Shown piece after piece: positions 10,900-23,043 of a stretch of 64,000 nucleotides of DNA. The notes beneath the pieces were generated by a model that had not been told where the DNA came from, made no database searches, and worked only from the letters and a program-made list of their open reading frames with translations. Both the position numbers and the translations under genes were made by a program. This DNA comes from Bedellia somnulentella (taxonomy: Eukaryota; Arthropoda; Insecta; Lepidoptera; Bedelliidae): contig OY755177.1 of NCBI GenBank assembly GCA_963576735.1, forward strand, positions 5,580,001 to 5,644,000. Reading direction: 5' to 3'. Position 1 is the first letter of the stretch. Every line of letters starts with the position of its first letter.

Positions 10900-11360
10900 G
10901 CATACATATACTCGCGGATATAAATCCTGCTTCTGGAAAGATGAGTGGGGAAAAGATGATAAAATAAAGGTTGTTGGTGATGGGTCTCCGACCACATCGC
11001 CCAAAAAACCCTTAATAGCCCCAATAGAAGACAGAAGAAAGAAAAACATTTTTTCGCTGCTACACACGTACAAAAACAGACACATAGCACAAAAAATATA
11101 TACTAACACACAGATTTTTTTTTTATAGAAAAACAATATCAAACACACTAATTCCAAGATATAAAACTCTCTAGTAGCAACGAATTTGAAAACTGAGTCA
11201 GCATTATCGTTGTGAGTAAGTGAAATACCTCACAACACTGATTTTCTGTCAACACCAAAATAAAAATATAAAAGAAAAATAAATAACCAATACCGTTAGT
11301 TGCCTCTTACGTACACCCACCGGAAGAAATGGGGTAATGCTATTCTAAGCCATACACAGC
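10900..11360 (-). mobile_element. SINE-A interrupted by a second insertion, with target-site duplication
   Basis: ATCATCACGCCT is duplicated at 10888-10899 and 11361-11372, defining the insertion. The copy breaks at CCAATA (11021-11026) and resumes at CCAATACCGTTAG (11287), so a later insert of about 260 bp lies inside it. Confidence 0.85.
11027..11286 (+). mobile_element. Unclassified insert nested in SINE-A, 6-bp duplication
   Basis: It is flanked by the duplicated hexamer CCAATA. It starts GAAGACAGAAGAAAG and ends in an A-rich run (AAATAAAAATATAAAAG and AAAAATAAATAA), as for a plus-strand retroposed sequence. It has no coding content, and no second copy was noticed in the window. Confidence 0.55.
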
Positions 11361-11553
11361 ATCATCACGCCTACTAATACGGAAATATTCCGCAGTGTTA
11401 CATCTCCCACCAAAATCCCCTTTGCTCCGTTTGTATGAGTTTTAAAGGCAAAACAATTTACTGCTGCAAAGGAACATAATAAATAAGTAAACTCAATCAT
11501 TTATAAGGACCATTATGAGTTTAAAAATAATCTTAAAGAAGTTCTGAGTTATA

Positions 11554-11833
11554 CTGTGTAGTGCCGGCTTAGAATAGCACTACCCCGTTTCTTCCGGTTG
11601 GTGTACGTAGGAGGCGACTAAGGGTATTGGGGGCTTCTAAGGGATTTTTGGGCGATGCGGTTCTCCAACCGCAAGGTTGGATGGTTGGTTGGTGATGGGT
11701 CTCCACCCATCACCAACAACCTTTATTTTACCATCTTTTCCCCACACAAGTTTCCAAAAGTGGCAGAGAAATTTCTTATTCCTTGGCTCTGGCTACCCCT
11801 TCTAGGGATTTATAGCCGTGAGTATATGTATGT
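11554..11833 (+). mobile_element. SINE-A, with target-site duplication and internal rearrangement
   Basis: AAGTTCTGA flanks it at 11539-11547 and 11834-11842. The middle contains a local inverted duplication around GGTTGGATGGTTGGTTGG and GGGTCTCCACCCATCACC. It lies head to head with the copy at 10900-11360. Confidence 0.75.
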
Positions 11834-12565
11834 AAGTTCTGATCCAATTTTAAGTTTCAATTATATAGTCCAAGGTAGTTTCAAACCCAACAGAGTGTTC
11901 AGAGTGTTTTCGCAATTAGTTGAATCGTAAAATTCGAATGCATCTATATACTGAACAATGGAGGTATTTGTTTTGAATAACCAACACGTGTAGGCTATCT
12001 ATAGATAGGTCTTGTAAATGAAATTGATGTTTATCTCATGCGATCTTCTTAAAATTATTCGCTTGGAAGATGGAAACTTTCTGAGAGGTACAATTGTGTT
12101 CGGCCCTTCCCTCTGATTTAAAATAAGAAAGAGGGTAAATATATGCTACAGTATTGATTAAGATTTTAATGAAACTTTCAAAGATACTTTTTGACAATAT
12201 ACTTTTTCGATTGAAACTTAATATACCTATTTGGGTCCTTAGTAGTAATACACTTATTTTGTTCACCTAGCATATTTACCAACTTTTACACAATAAGAAA
12301 CGTGATATTCTTAACCAATAAAATAGTATTATTGAAATTACCCTTACTTTGCGCAAATTTAATCGTGTCATATGGCATTTACGAATAGATCCTAATCGTA
12401 TATTTATTTTTGTTGTTTCAGGTAATATATTTTTAATGGAGTAAAGTATGCAACTAATGTTTGGTAAGTTTATAATAATTTCTATAGGTGAAGATTTGCG
12501 ACTGGCATTGTGTATTCTAACTTAGATTTATATTGGTTGTGATAGTCTGTTAATCTTAAAAAATA

Positions 12566-12819
12566 CATACATACATACATACATATACTCACGGCTATAA
12601 ATCCCTAGAAGGGGTAGCCAGAGCTAAGGAACTTGAAGTTCCTCAGCCACTTTTGGAAGTTGCGTCGGGAAAAGATAGTGAAATAAAGGTTGTTGGTGAT
12701 GGGTCTCCAACCACATCGCCCAAAAATCCCTTAAAAGCCCCAATACCGTTAGTCGCCTCTTACGTACACCCACCGGAAGAAATGGGGTAGTGTTATTCTA
12801 AGCCACTATTCTACACAGC
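12566..12819 (-). mobile_element. SINE-A, full copy
   Basis: Near-complete from CTACACAGC (head side) to CATAC repeats. A short AAAAAATA direct repeat flanks it, but lies in A-rich DNA. Nearly identical to the copy at 8208. Confidence 0.85.
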
Positions 12820-14091
12820 AAAAAAATAAAAAAAATAAAGTTATACAAAATCGACATATGTTAAACAAACATCTATCTTCATTTTTATTTTATTCACTAT
12901 TAACTACATCTTTATTCGAACCCACGATGGGGTTCGTCCAGCTAACTACCAAACCACTAGCGCATGGCCGTGATATTTGTTAGTAAACTACAATTTTCTC
13001 TCATCGCTTTACATTAAACGAGCACTAAATAAATGTATGAGACTAATACGACTTAAAAACTGAAAGAATAAAAGGAATGTACGCTAATGCCCCGTCGAAC
13101 CTTGGAATACGTAATCCCATCTCGTAGATAGATTTTAACGTGTAGGTTGTCAGCACTTGCCAATGTTGGCTATACGCTACGGTTACTGCATTAGTCGAAT
13201 TAGTTCACTGAGGCATAGCAAAAAATTCAATTTGCCAACGTTCCGCTGCCGAAGGAAAAAAGATGGCTCGGGTACTTGGCCGGCAAAAATTATACCCATT
13301 TTTCCGGAAGAACCGGCCATCGAATAATGGGGTACGGACGCTCCGTAAAATCCGATTAAATCGTCCGCCTTAGATGAATTCGTTAATAAGTCTGTATCGA
13401 TTTGAAATTGCAGTATTAAAAGCGATGGTTGTGGTAGCCTTTGCTGAATGTTTGAGCTTTTAAAATATTATTCCTTTGATGCGTGCGTTCTTTCTTTCTT
13501 TAAATTGGAACTAATGGCGTGAGCATATTTGTGTGCAAAGCTTACAATTATAAGCGAGGTCACACAAGGTCAAATTTAAAGTATGACATTTATAGTGTAC
13601 GTGTGTAATGTACGCTATTGATATGAATAGAAAATGTATATTGACTTACTCAAGGTACGATGGAAAAGGACCTGGTTAACCGGTATTGCATTTACATTTA
13701 CAAATATGAAGCAGAGAACGCTTAGCAAAAAAAATAATTTAGTTGACATAATTTTCTGTATTATTTTGGTGTCAATTGCAGGTTTTAATATAGCTTTACT
13801 CTGTTTAAATGAGTAATAATTATCTCAGTTCTAACTTAAAATGTTATAGAGGAGTTAGAAAATAAATTTAGCTCCAACAGTGGTTCTAAAACTTTAATGA
13901 ACGGTGTTAAACAGTTTTTAGAGTTAGAATAGTGCTAATCGCAGCAAGTACCGTTAAGATGTTATAGCCCAAACCTGTTTGTAGCACCTAAATCTACACA
14001 ACAGTGCTCGCTGACTCACGTTAACACTTATTGTTGTGTAGTTGTTGCCGCGGAGTGTCTTATAAGTCTTTAGGTATTATATTGAATATAA

Positions 14092-14502
14092 GGTGCAGGT
14101 ATTGGTTGTAAAAGAGAGTTGGTCAAGAGTATAGTAACTCAAAATACTAAAAGTGTTGAACAACTCATTTATATAGATTTAAGCTGTAATGTTCACTTTA
14201 TTAAAGCAAATTGCGCTAGGCAGGTACACTTTAAAGATATTGTAAAAGTAATAGTGTTAGACAAAACTATGGACTTTTATTAACACTCCGAGGCAGGCCT
14301 TAATATATTCAACAGGAAAGTCGAACTTTTTGGATTCTGTAATATTGGTACGAATGACCCAAAACCATCAAATAGTTTTGATAATATCCTATTAGATTAT
14401 GTTGTTCCAGTAGTTACGAAAAATAAAGAAGATTCGCTACAAAGCAGAAATTTAAATAGCCCTAATACGAGCAATTTTGGTCAAGTTCGAGTGGAGGCAT
14501 AA
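14092..14502 (+). pseudogene. Unidentified coding-like remnant with one internal stop
   Basis: One frame stays open for 136 codons except for a TAA at 14281-14283, unusual length for DNA this AT-rich. The translation includes RQVHFKDIVKVIVLDKTMDF, then after the stop KVELFGFCNIGTNDP and NILLDYVVPVVTKNK. No family is recognised. It could be a decayed transposon protein, a former exon, or chance. Confidence 0.25.
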
Positions 14503-14571
14503 CAACATGGTTCCGTACAAGAAAAAAAGGAATCTCCCTCACTACACAGCTACTAGCTAAGCGTGAAATAA

Positions 14572-14720
14572 AAGGTCATTAAGTATCTTAATTGTGTGGT
14601 GTTGGCTTTGAATAGCACTGACCAATTTTTATTCACGTGACGTCAATGTTACGTGATATTTAGAAGTATATATACCTCTGCCAACCCCTTCGGGGATATA
14701 CAGCGTAAACATAAGAGATA
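14572..14720 (+). mobile_element. SINE-A head scrap joined to SINE-B fragment
   Basis: TGTGTGGTGTTGGCTTTGAA resembles a SINE-A head. It is followed by SINE-B-like CACGTGACGTCAATGTTACG and CCTCTGCCAACCCCTTCGGG. The two are fused without clear duplications. Confidence 0.4.
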
Positions 14721-16426
14721 TTACGAAGCGGTGTTATATCTGTTGAACTATAACGCTCACGGACATGTATATATCTGTCTTATAATCAGTCTTCATGTTT
14801 CAGTTCCTGCTGGATTGTCGAATTTTAAGTTTTGACTGCCACTTTTGGGGATTTAATCATGGGACTTGCGAATATAAAATAATAAAGAAAAACATTGTTG
14901 TGTCAAATAAATTATGTATCACACATCGTTACAAAAAATATTCAGATAACCTTTAGATACTTAAATATGTATAAAATAAGCCGCATTAGGCTAGATTGAT
15001 TTATTATGACCAAGTACGTATAGAAAGAGCTTAATTAAGAAATACTTAAGTAAGCTCTTTGAATACGAATGGAAACTGAGTGAAGAGGCTAATATTTGTG
15101 AGGAGACCGCCAATAGTCTGAAAAGAAAAAAACAACAGGTATATAATTGATTCCTTCATTGAAGAACCCTAATCCAGTCAGTTTGTAAAATGTTTAGCCG
15201 GTTGTAGTGTCTTGGCTATAATAAGTGTAATTATTTAAGTCTATTATTGCACTGCTAAGTGTACTAAAGCCTGCACAATATTCTTGACTAAAGATGTTGT
15301 ATCACAAAAAGTGTAATAGATGTCTTAAGTGACGACAAAAACCTTCAATGTAAGTTCGCCATTGTTTTGTTGAACTAACCTATAAATTGACTGAATTATT
15401 CAATATTTGAAAACAAAATACTTCATTACTCATGTTATTTTTTCATTCCATTGATGCCACTTTATTTAAAATGCTACTAACTACAAAAAAAAAATACAAA
15501 AAATGGTAAAAAAATTAAGTGTCTATGTTATTCATTATATGTTTAATTTGAAATTTTATGGAAATCTTTAATAAATTCCAAGCGCGTTAAAATTGAGATG
15601 GAAAACATGGTATACACTTACCGTAAAATCACAACGGCAGATCGTTTTCACTTCACAATAACTTGAATACTTATATGTTTACTATCCTTCTGCCAATTAT
15701 TATCTCGCCATGATGTTACACTAGATCTGGTACACAATTTTATTATAGAACTAAATACAATTGGTTAGTAAATATACTCAAGTAGCGGCATGATACTTAC
15801 TTGAGAATATTTTACATAACTAATACGCTTCAAAGTGACATATATAAAACTGTTTAATAGGTCTAATAAAGTTTTTAATGGTAAGTAATTCTTAGCTGAC
15901 GTTTTTCTATAACCCATAGTGTTAACTAATTCATCACAACCGCAGTTATACCGGTTGAAGCTATAACTGAGAATGAATAAACACTCTTGTGTAGGTACTT
16001 TAGCACCTATATACCACCGCTCTGTAACCTCTCTAGAACCTTAGCCTCTAAAATTGTGGGCCTCTTTCGTGGTTATAAGTGAGTTAGAGCACTCTATAAC
16101 TCTATTACTACAGGTATTCTTAACACGTAGATTCTCAAACGGAACCGATATAGAAACGATATACAGTTTGTTTTAAAGCTTATGTGCTAGTTGGGAACGT
16201 TTATTAAATTGCTTGTTTCAAAAGTATTGCGAATCCGATTATAAATTTCAGAATCAATAACATATTGAATTAAAAATATGTAAGAATTGAAAAATAAAAT
16301 ACTTTCGATAGACTTGTTTAGCTTCACTAAGGTTTTCTTGCCCATTGTTTTACGTGACTATAAATAAATTATCTTTATGATTATAAAAGCGTGTCGTTCT
16401 ATGTAAATAATAAATTGTTCACCAAA

Positions 16427-16772
16427 TCCTTACTAATATTATAAATCAGAAAGTGAGTTTGTTTGTTCATTTATTCTGCTTTCATGCCGTCACTACTGAA
16501 CCGAATGCTATGAAATTTCGTTCCGCTACTTTTTATCCCCTTAAAATTATATTCCTGAGGTAAAACAAAAATATTGTTTGCTTGCTGCATATTATTGCTC
16601 CACAAGGGAAAACATATAATATAGTGTACGATTCAGTTTTGGTTTAACAACTGATCATATCCAGCGTTACATCGCGCTTCTTAGATATTGAATGAGAAGT
16701 TTTGTTGTAGTTGCGCTTTATACCGCAATATAACCGAACTCCACGCGGGCGAAGCCGCGGGCGGAAAGCTAA
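16427..16772 (+). mobile_element. Short Helitron-like element (Lep1-like)
   Basis: It begins TCCTTACTAATATTATAAA after an A and ends CTAA before a T. Thus it has 5' TC, 3' CTRR and insertion between A and T. A GC-rich hairpin, CGCGGGCGAAGCCGCG, lies shortly before the end. The interior GTGAGTTTGTTTGTT and CTTTTTATCCCC blocks are typical of short non-autonomous lepidopteran Helitrons. Non-coding. Confidence 0.75.
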
Positions 16773-16835
16773 TATTCATGTAAATAAGAATATTCCCCAT
16801 TTTAGATGAACATTTGAGGGGACAAGAAATCTTGT

Positions 16836-17070
16836 CTCCTATCAACTTCCAAACGTGGCTGAGGAGTTTCTAGCTGTGCAGCTACACCGTTTTGGGATTT
16901 ATCGCCGTGAGTGTATGTATGTAAAAAGAAATGTTAAGGTGGATGCAATTAAATTGGTAATGTTAGCAGAAAACGAACTCGGAAGACTTATTTAGATCAA
17001 ATGGAAAATGTGCTCAAAAAGGCAAGTGTCCTAAGGGCATGAAAATTATGTTAAAGGTCCTTAAAGAGGT
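16836..17070 (+). mobile_element. 5'-truncated SINE-A followed by an RTE relic
   Basis: ATCAACTTCCAAACGTGGCT through GCCGTGAGTGTATG (16836-16922) is the tail half of SINE-A. It is followed directly by an RTE scrap with AGATCAAATGGAAAATGTGC and TCAAAAAGGCAAGTGTCC, homologous to 17825-17870. Confidence 0.6.
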
Positions 17071-17607
17071 TTCCCAGGATTTTATTATGCAGATGATGAC
17101 AACTTAAACCATCGCTTTACTAAACTAAAAAAACTTCACATATTATTATAATTAAATACATAAAATATTTCATTGTCCGTATGATATGATAAAAATGCGC
17201 TTACAAGATACAAGTCGAATACATACAACACAACATGGGTTATTTTTATGTGTCACATTAGATTTTCGTCATCAAACAAACGTTCCAATAACAAAGAATC
17301 ACAACACTTGATTTCATATGTATTTACATATCAAACAGATTACACAGGTCAATGGTTAAATCAGCGTCACTCGGTCGGTGATAACGCACCTCCTATCGCA
17401 GTGCACACACGGAGTTTCACTCTCTTGGACATTAAGTATGAGAGGTCAACAGATCTAAATGAGAAGAAAAAAAAACATGTATTAGTAGGTTGATTAATGC
17501 GAAGCAAGAGAGGTTTGACCGGATTTTTATACTATAAGTAGAGTTAAGGAAGTTTATGGTGTAAGTATAAGTAAGAAGTAACCAATACTACGAAATGTTT
17601 TATCAAT

Positions 17608-18017
17608 TTTAGAAAAGTGTGTAATGTAAGGTTATGTGATCGTGTGAGGAATGATGTGATTCGTGAAAGGTGTGGTGTAAAATATGATATTGTAAGAAAG
17701 ATAGAAAAAGGAATGTTGAGATGGTTTGGGCACATAGAGAGGATGGATGACAGTAAATTGGTGAAAGAGATATATAGAGCCAATGTGGAAGGTAAAGTTA
17801 GTAGAGGACGACCTCGGATGACATTTGGATCAAATAGAAAATGTGCTCAAAAAGGCAGGTGTCCGCAGTATGAAGAATAAAAGAGCATGTATGAAAAGAT
17901 TAATGGATGTAAACGAAGCCAGAGAGGTTTGCCAGGATCGTACAAAGTGGCGATCGATAGTCTCTGCCTACCCCAATGGGAACTAACGGCGTGAGAATAT
18001 GTATGTATGTATGTATG
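17608..18017 (+). mobile_element. 5'-truncated RTE-type LINE with target-site duplication
   Basis: ATGTTTTATCAAT occurs at 17595-17607 and 18015-18027 around the insert. The plus strand encodes the polyprotein end: CDRVRNDVIRERCGV, then MLRWFGHIERMDDSKLVKEI, then VSRGRPRMTF. The 3' end is GGCGTGAGAATATG plus TATG repeats. Only the last ~400 bp were inserted, as usual for abortive reverse transcription. Confidence 0.85.
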
Positions 18018-18454
18018 TTTTATCAATACGTTCGGTTCAAATTCAAAAACTAGGTCTTACATGTTTTGTGTGATCTTGCACATGTTGATGAAGAAAAATT
18101 TGAGCATTACTTTGAATCAACTTAGGCTATGAAATATACATATGTATTTCCAAGCAACAATGTTGATGAAGTCTTAAAACCATCCAATTAAACAAAATAT
18201 ACCTAAGATAGCCTAAGTATCATGATTACTAGCTAACCTTTATAGCGCCGCAGTTATGGTGATAATGTTATTTTAAACCCTATAATGTTAATCAATCTAC
18301 TTCTACAAAAACCATTATAGTCTTTTTTTTCTAATACAGAGTGACCATGCAACGATAACGACGCAACTTGAAATTTAACACCCTGATGATTGTGGACTTG
18401 CAGTGCACTTTGTGCATGGTTACAGAAATAGATACACCTGTTACAGTTCTTACT

Positions 18455-18670
18455 AATCTGCGGGCACGGCAGTGTCCCCACCAAGTCAAGTGCGAAGCAA
18501 ACACTGCCGTACCATCCTTTTCTAAAACCGTTTCGCCGCATTTTCAGGGCCCCATTCGAGAACCTCTGGATAGGATTAAAACGCTGAAATTTTCGTCACC
18601 TAAAAATTCGTAATCACACACTTGAAATCCAAAATTTCAAGTCTGTAGATCACTGCCGTGCCCCCAGATT
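18455..18670. mobile_element. MITE-like element with 20-bp terminal inverted repeats
   Basis: AATCTGCGGGCACGGCAGTG at the left and its reverse complement (one mismatch) at 18651-18670 enclose about 176 bp. No target duplication is obvious. The interior has no recognisable protein. Confidence 0.6.
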
Positions 18671-18851
18671 TCATTACTTTTTAGAGATAAACAAGCAGCT
18701 CTATCGAGACTTGGCTACTTTTTTACAGAATGTTTTTGGTAGGATTAACTCTTTTATCTATATATTATTCTATCTTTATATTTTAAGTAAAAACAGAGAG
18801 GTCACCGAAGCTCATTTTTGCGGCTGTATTTTTTATTCGTCTGTAAATGTA

Positions 18852-19045
18852 TAGTGTTGGTTGAGAATATTGCAGTAAACCTTGCCTTCGCGCGGGTCCC
18901 GTAGGAGGCGACTAAATTTTTGGGTCTTTTTACTAAGTTATTTTTGGAAATGTTACTGACAAACCATCAATATGAAAAAACATTATATAAACTATATTCT
19001 CCCCAATCAACCTTCAAATGTGACTAACGATTTGTGGGATTACTG
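18852..19045 (+). mobile_element. SINE-A, strongly diverged
   Basis: Remnants TAGTGTTGGTTGAGAAT, GTAGGAGGCGACTAAAT and ACAAACCATCAATATG follow family order. Confidence 0.4.
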
Positions 19046-19769
19046 TAAGTATTTGTGAGATATGGTTATGTAATATCATTTAACCAAAATAACAAGTTAT
19101 TTTATATTTTTCTCGTCATTTTAAATTTTACTAAGCTAGAATATACTTACTAACCGCTCAATATCATCTATTTCGTGGTATTTCTCCCGTTTATATGGGT
19201 TGGTTCAGTCTGTACTTACGTGTCGCTATTTTAAAAGGTCACAATAATCACAATAATTAGTCTACTTTCCAAAACACGAATGTATAATTGTTGTAACGTA
19301 ATCTACACCATTTTTTGTGTAAACTATTTCATGAAAGGGTAATCAGAATCTTAGTTTCACCTGCTATTCATAGATTTTTTACTGGAGTCAAGACTGGTAT
19401 CAATTTTAAACGGAGGATGTTACGACTTAAACGCGCTTTTTAAATTATTGGATTAGCACAGTTAATGCTCATAAATAATTTATTTTCCCTTACTCTACTC
19501 CACTTCACTCGGTTCTGATTTAAAATATATATGTACAACCCTATACAGGGTAGGCTCGAGCCCCTTGGTAGGGACGTATATATTGGCTGTGAGGAATATA
19601 AAACCCTAATCCAAGATATATACATTCCTTTCTTTAAATTTCTTTTCTGGTGGATTTGTAAATTACTGAAATAATTACCAAATACTTTCTAATAAATAAC
19701 AAATTAGCATCTATATTTTATTAACCATATTCGAAGGTAGATTGTATAATAAAATAGCACTATACAAAA

Positions 19770-19815
19770 AAACTCTACCTATCCTAATGGGAATCAAAAG
19801 CGCGAGTATATGTAT
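19770..19815 (+). mobile_element. RTE 3'-end scrap
   Basis: CTCTACCTATCCTAATGGG and GCGCGAGTATATGTAT match the last bases of the RTE family. Confidence 0.45.
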
Positions 19816-20377
19816 CTACGCCTGCAAAAATCATCACGTTATGCTCATGACTTAAAGTGAAAATAGTATTCTATCTAACGTCCCATTAAGCACTGTCGAC
19901 TATAAACGCGATCCCTCACCGTTCTCCGGATTTCAGGAATCGCTCAGTGATCCCGATTCCCTCTTGTTTATCACTCAAATCGTTTTATGACATTCGTAAC
20001 GATTTTCATACAATTTATGGTGATTTCTGAACCCCTTACTATAAGCAAATCTACTTAAATTTTGTGTCATTGGAATAAATGTTTTACGTAACTCTTTATT
20101 GGCCATTGGTTAAAGTGGGTATACACTGTACTATACACCGATTTTTATAGATATAATTTTACGACAACATCATTTTCAATTTAGAAGATTTTTGGACATT
20201 GTCTGCAAATGTGTAAAAGATGTATGTTACATGATGGCTTAAAATCCCATTGTACCCCAAAAGCCATTCTCGTCTCATCCTATCACCACGGCAAGAGGTA
20301 TGAGCTAGTGTTATTCGTACTAGCAATTAGATGCAAGAAGAAAAACATCTGATAATTATATTTAAATGATTATATTT

Positions 20378-20620
20378 GCCGTGTAGTGCCGGCTTAGAAT
20401 GTCGCTACCCCTTTCTTCCCACGGGTGTCGTAAGAGGCGACTAAGGGTATTGGGACTTTTTAGTAGATTTTTGGGTGATGCGGTTGGAGACCCATCACCA
20501 AAAACCTTTATTTTACCGCCTTTTCCCCACTCAACTTCCAAAAGTGGCTGAGGAATTTACAATTTCTTGGCTCTGGCTACCCTTTCTAGGGAAATATAGC
20601 CGTGAGTATATGTATGTGTA
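20378..20620 (+). mobile_element. SINE-A, near full length
   Basis: From GCCGTGTAGTGCCGGC through GCCGTGAGTATATG. A possible pol III A box overlaps CGGCTTAGAAT, and a B-box-like GGTTGGAGACC lies about 80 bases downstream. No clear flanking duplication. Confidence 0.75.
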
Positions 20621-21329
20621 TTAAAATCCTATAGGCTCCATGAGGCAAAGTTATTTTAAAATAAATTCCTATAAAACTTTGATAAAATAATCTTTTACAT
20701 AATTCCGTAATATACACCGTCTGTTAGTAAACAAAACAAAATTGAGAAATTCGATAGAACGAAAAAACATATGTTTTAAAATAAAATGCCACCACAAATA
20801 TATTCTGGTTTTGGATAACCCTCTTTGAGATGATCTATGATAACGGTGAGTATATGTTATACACGAGTATGTATGGTACGTATATAAATAGTTTCAAACT
20901 GTTGTGACCTTGTGAATGTAGGAGGAACTTGTAAAATATACACGAAATGGGGATTTGAGTTAAAACTAATCGTTTATCATTAGATGTAATCGTAGGCGAT
21001 CGCAAATTGCTGTTGAGTGCCGATAATTTTGTCAATTAACATTTAACATGAATGCTGCTAAAAAATGTATGAGGACAGAGCATGCAACATGCAAAACAGG
21101 TAACCCGACCTGTTTTTGTAGCCTTCCTTCTACCTTGCCTGCCTAGCTTTCATTTGCCTGCTATATATTAAATGGTATTATTTCTCTACTTACAAGCGTT
21201 TTTGTTTTACAAAGTTTATTACTCTGGGGATCATTCAGGGATTGCAATATTGTTCTTATGTGTAAAAATATGCTTTCATACAATTCAACTTGAATGAAAT
21301 AGCTGATACAAACTGTTTGACCAAAACCT

Positions 21330-21592
21330 TTTTGCAGATGGACTTATTTCGCTTTAACTTTTGGAAAAATAACAATTGAGGGGTGTCATTTTCCGGAGGG
21401 TGAGCTTAATTTATAATTAAATGATATTTAGGTTCTTAACCAGCTCCCCAGCAGTGTCCTGCGGATAATGTTGGGAACCTAGCTGAGGTACTTTGCCTTT
21501 TTGTTGCCATCTTTTCTTTTTAAATTGTAATGTTTGTATATGGTGTTATTGTGTTTGGTAACAAATAAATATCTTTTATCTTTATCTTTATT
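21330..21592 (+). mobile_element. Probable LINE 3' end
   Basis: A region with CAGCTCCCCAGCAGTGTCC, as in the 'NQLPSSV' C-terminus common in jockey-like proteins, leads to AACAAATAAATATC and TTTATC repeats. The frame is broken. This rests on general resemblance. Confidence 0.4.
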
Positions 21593-22516
21593 CTGTTTAT
21601 TACTTTTCTTTATGTCCTTCTTAAGGAGAACACAAATCCGTCATTAAATTGTGAAGTAATATTGTTAACGACAATATTTTGTTTCATATTACTACATATA
21701 CTATAAACTACTATAAAAATAAACTACATTCAGTATAAACTTTATTTTAGAACTTTTCATAACTAACAGTTTCCGAATAACCATCATAAAAAATTTAGGG
21801 CTCAAATAAACGAATATTCCCATTGAAATGGTACCATGCAGGTTATCTCCATAGAGGTACAATAAAAGGAGTTCTGCACATCGAAAAGTTTCTCTTTGTT
21901 ATGTTCCAAGTTCATGCACGGTGATTGGGAACATGAATCGTATGAACATCTGAAATGCTAACATTTCCCATGAAAATGAATCATGTCAGTAAAATTTATA
22001 CTAACATAGTTTTATAGCCGTGATATTTCTGTAGTCTACTAACTTTTTTTGGAATTAAATAGCTCACAACCATGTTCAATTGAACAATGCCAACTTGTTT
22101 GAAATTACACAAGCGTTGGAGTGGATTATTTAATCGAAGTCTTCTAATTTAATTATGTATTAAAATTAAGTTCAAATATTGTTTCTGTCTGTATTAGGAG
22201 ATAGGGGTGCTATTCAGTACCCACAATCAATGCAACAATATCGCCCCTATATTGCCAGTAATTAAAAGTAAAACTTTAAAAAAGTTATGTCGTAATAAAA
22301 CGTCAGATTTCATACCAAATATTATTATTTATATTTTCTCAAGTAGCATATTACAAAAGACCTCGCAACCTCCAAGTCGCGTAGCTAAGTAAGAAAAGCA
22401 TTTAGCGTTCTTTTTTAAACTTTACTCCGGTTCTTTTTGCAGTTTGTCGAAACTTTTCCGTCGTGTAACATTTTAAAGTGTACGCTTTCCGAACGCGATC
22501 ACATCTAGTTAATAAG

Positions 22517-23043
22517 TTTCCGTACCGATGGTTCCAAAGTTGGAACTTTTCGGCTATGAGATAACAAGGAGCGAATGGGAAACGCGGAATTAGCTAAGCA
22601 TCGCTCCATTATTAAAATGAGATTTTTTCAAAGTATTTTTTGTCAGAGTTGTTTAAAGATTTTTTTAATGTTTATTAATTTTTACTCTCTGGATGTTTAC
22701 TGCGAATCTAAAACTTTTGATTTTTTAAAAGTAAAGTTTATGTACCTAATACAAAACGGAATACACAAAATACACACAATTGATGGTAATGTAATATAAA
22801 AATTACAATAAAAGATTTCCGTACCGATGGTTATAACATTGGAACTTTTCGGCTATTTTTTGTCAGAGTTGTTGAAGTTTTTTTATTGTTTTATGAATTT
22901 TTACTTTCTTGATGTTTTGGTTTATTATGAGTCTAAAAATTTTAACTTTTTTTTGAAAATATTTGTACCTATTACTAAAAGAACGAACTATAAAATACAC
23001 AAAATTGCTGGAATACTGATATAAAAATTACAATAAAAGATTT
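22517..23043 (+). repeat. Direct tandem duplication, two ~225-300-bp units
   Basis: Unit 1 (22517-22815) and unit 2 (22816-23043) both begin TTTCCGTACCGATGG and end ATTACAATAAAAGA. They share TTTTTTGTCAGAGTTGTT and AATTTTTACT in order. Unit 1 has 77 extra bases (22558-22634) near its start. Both carry short AT-rich frames, but the indels do not keep frame, so no protein is claimed. Confidence 0.8.

Noticed and set aside
18254..18613. Overlapping 95- and 81-codon frames on both strands
   Set aside because: They cross the boundary of an inverted-repeat element and have no recognisable motif.
22575..23024. Two similar short proteins from the tandem duplication
   Set aside because: The units differ by indels that shift frame relative to each other, so the resemblance follows from DNA duplication rather than protein constraint.
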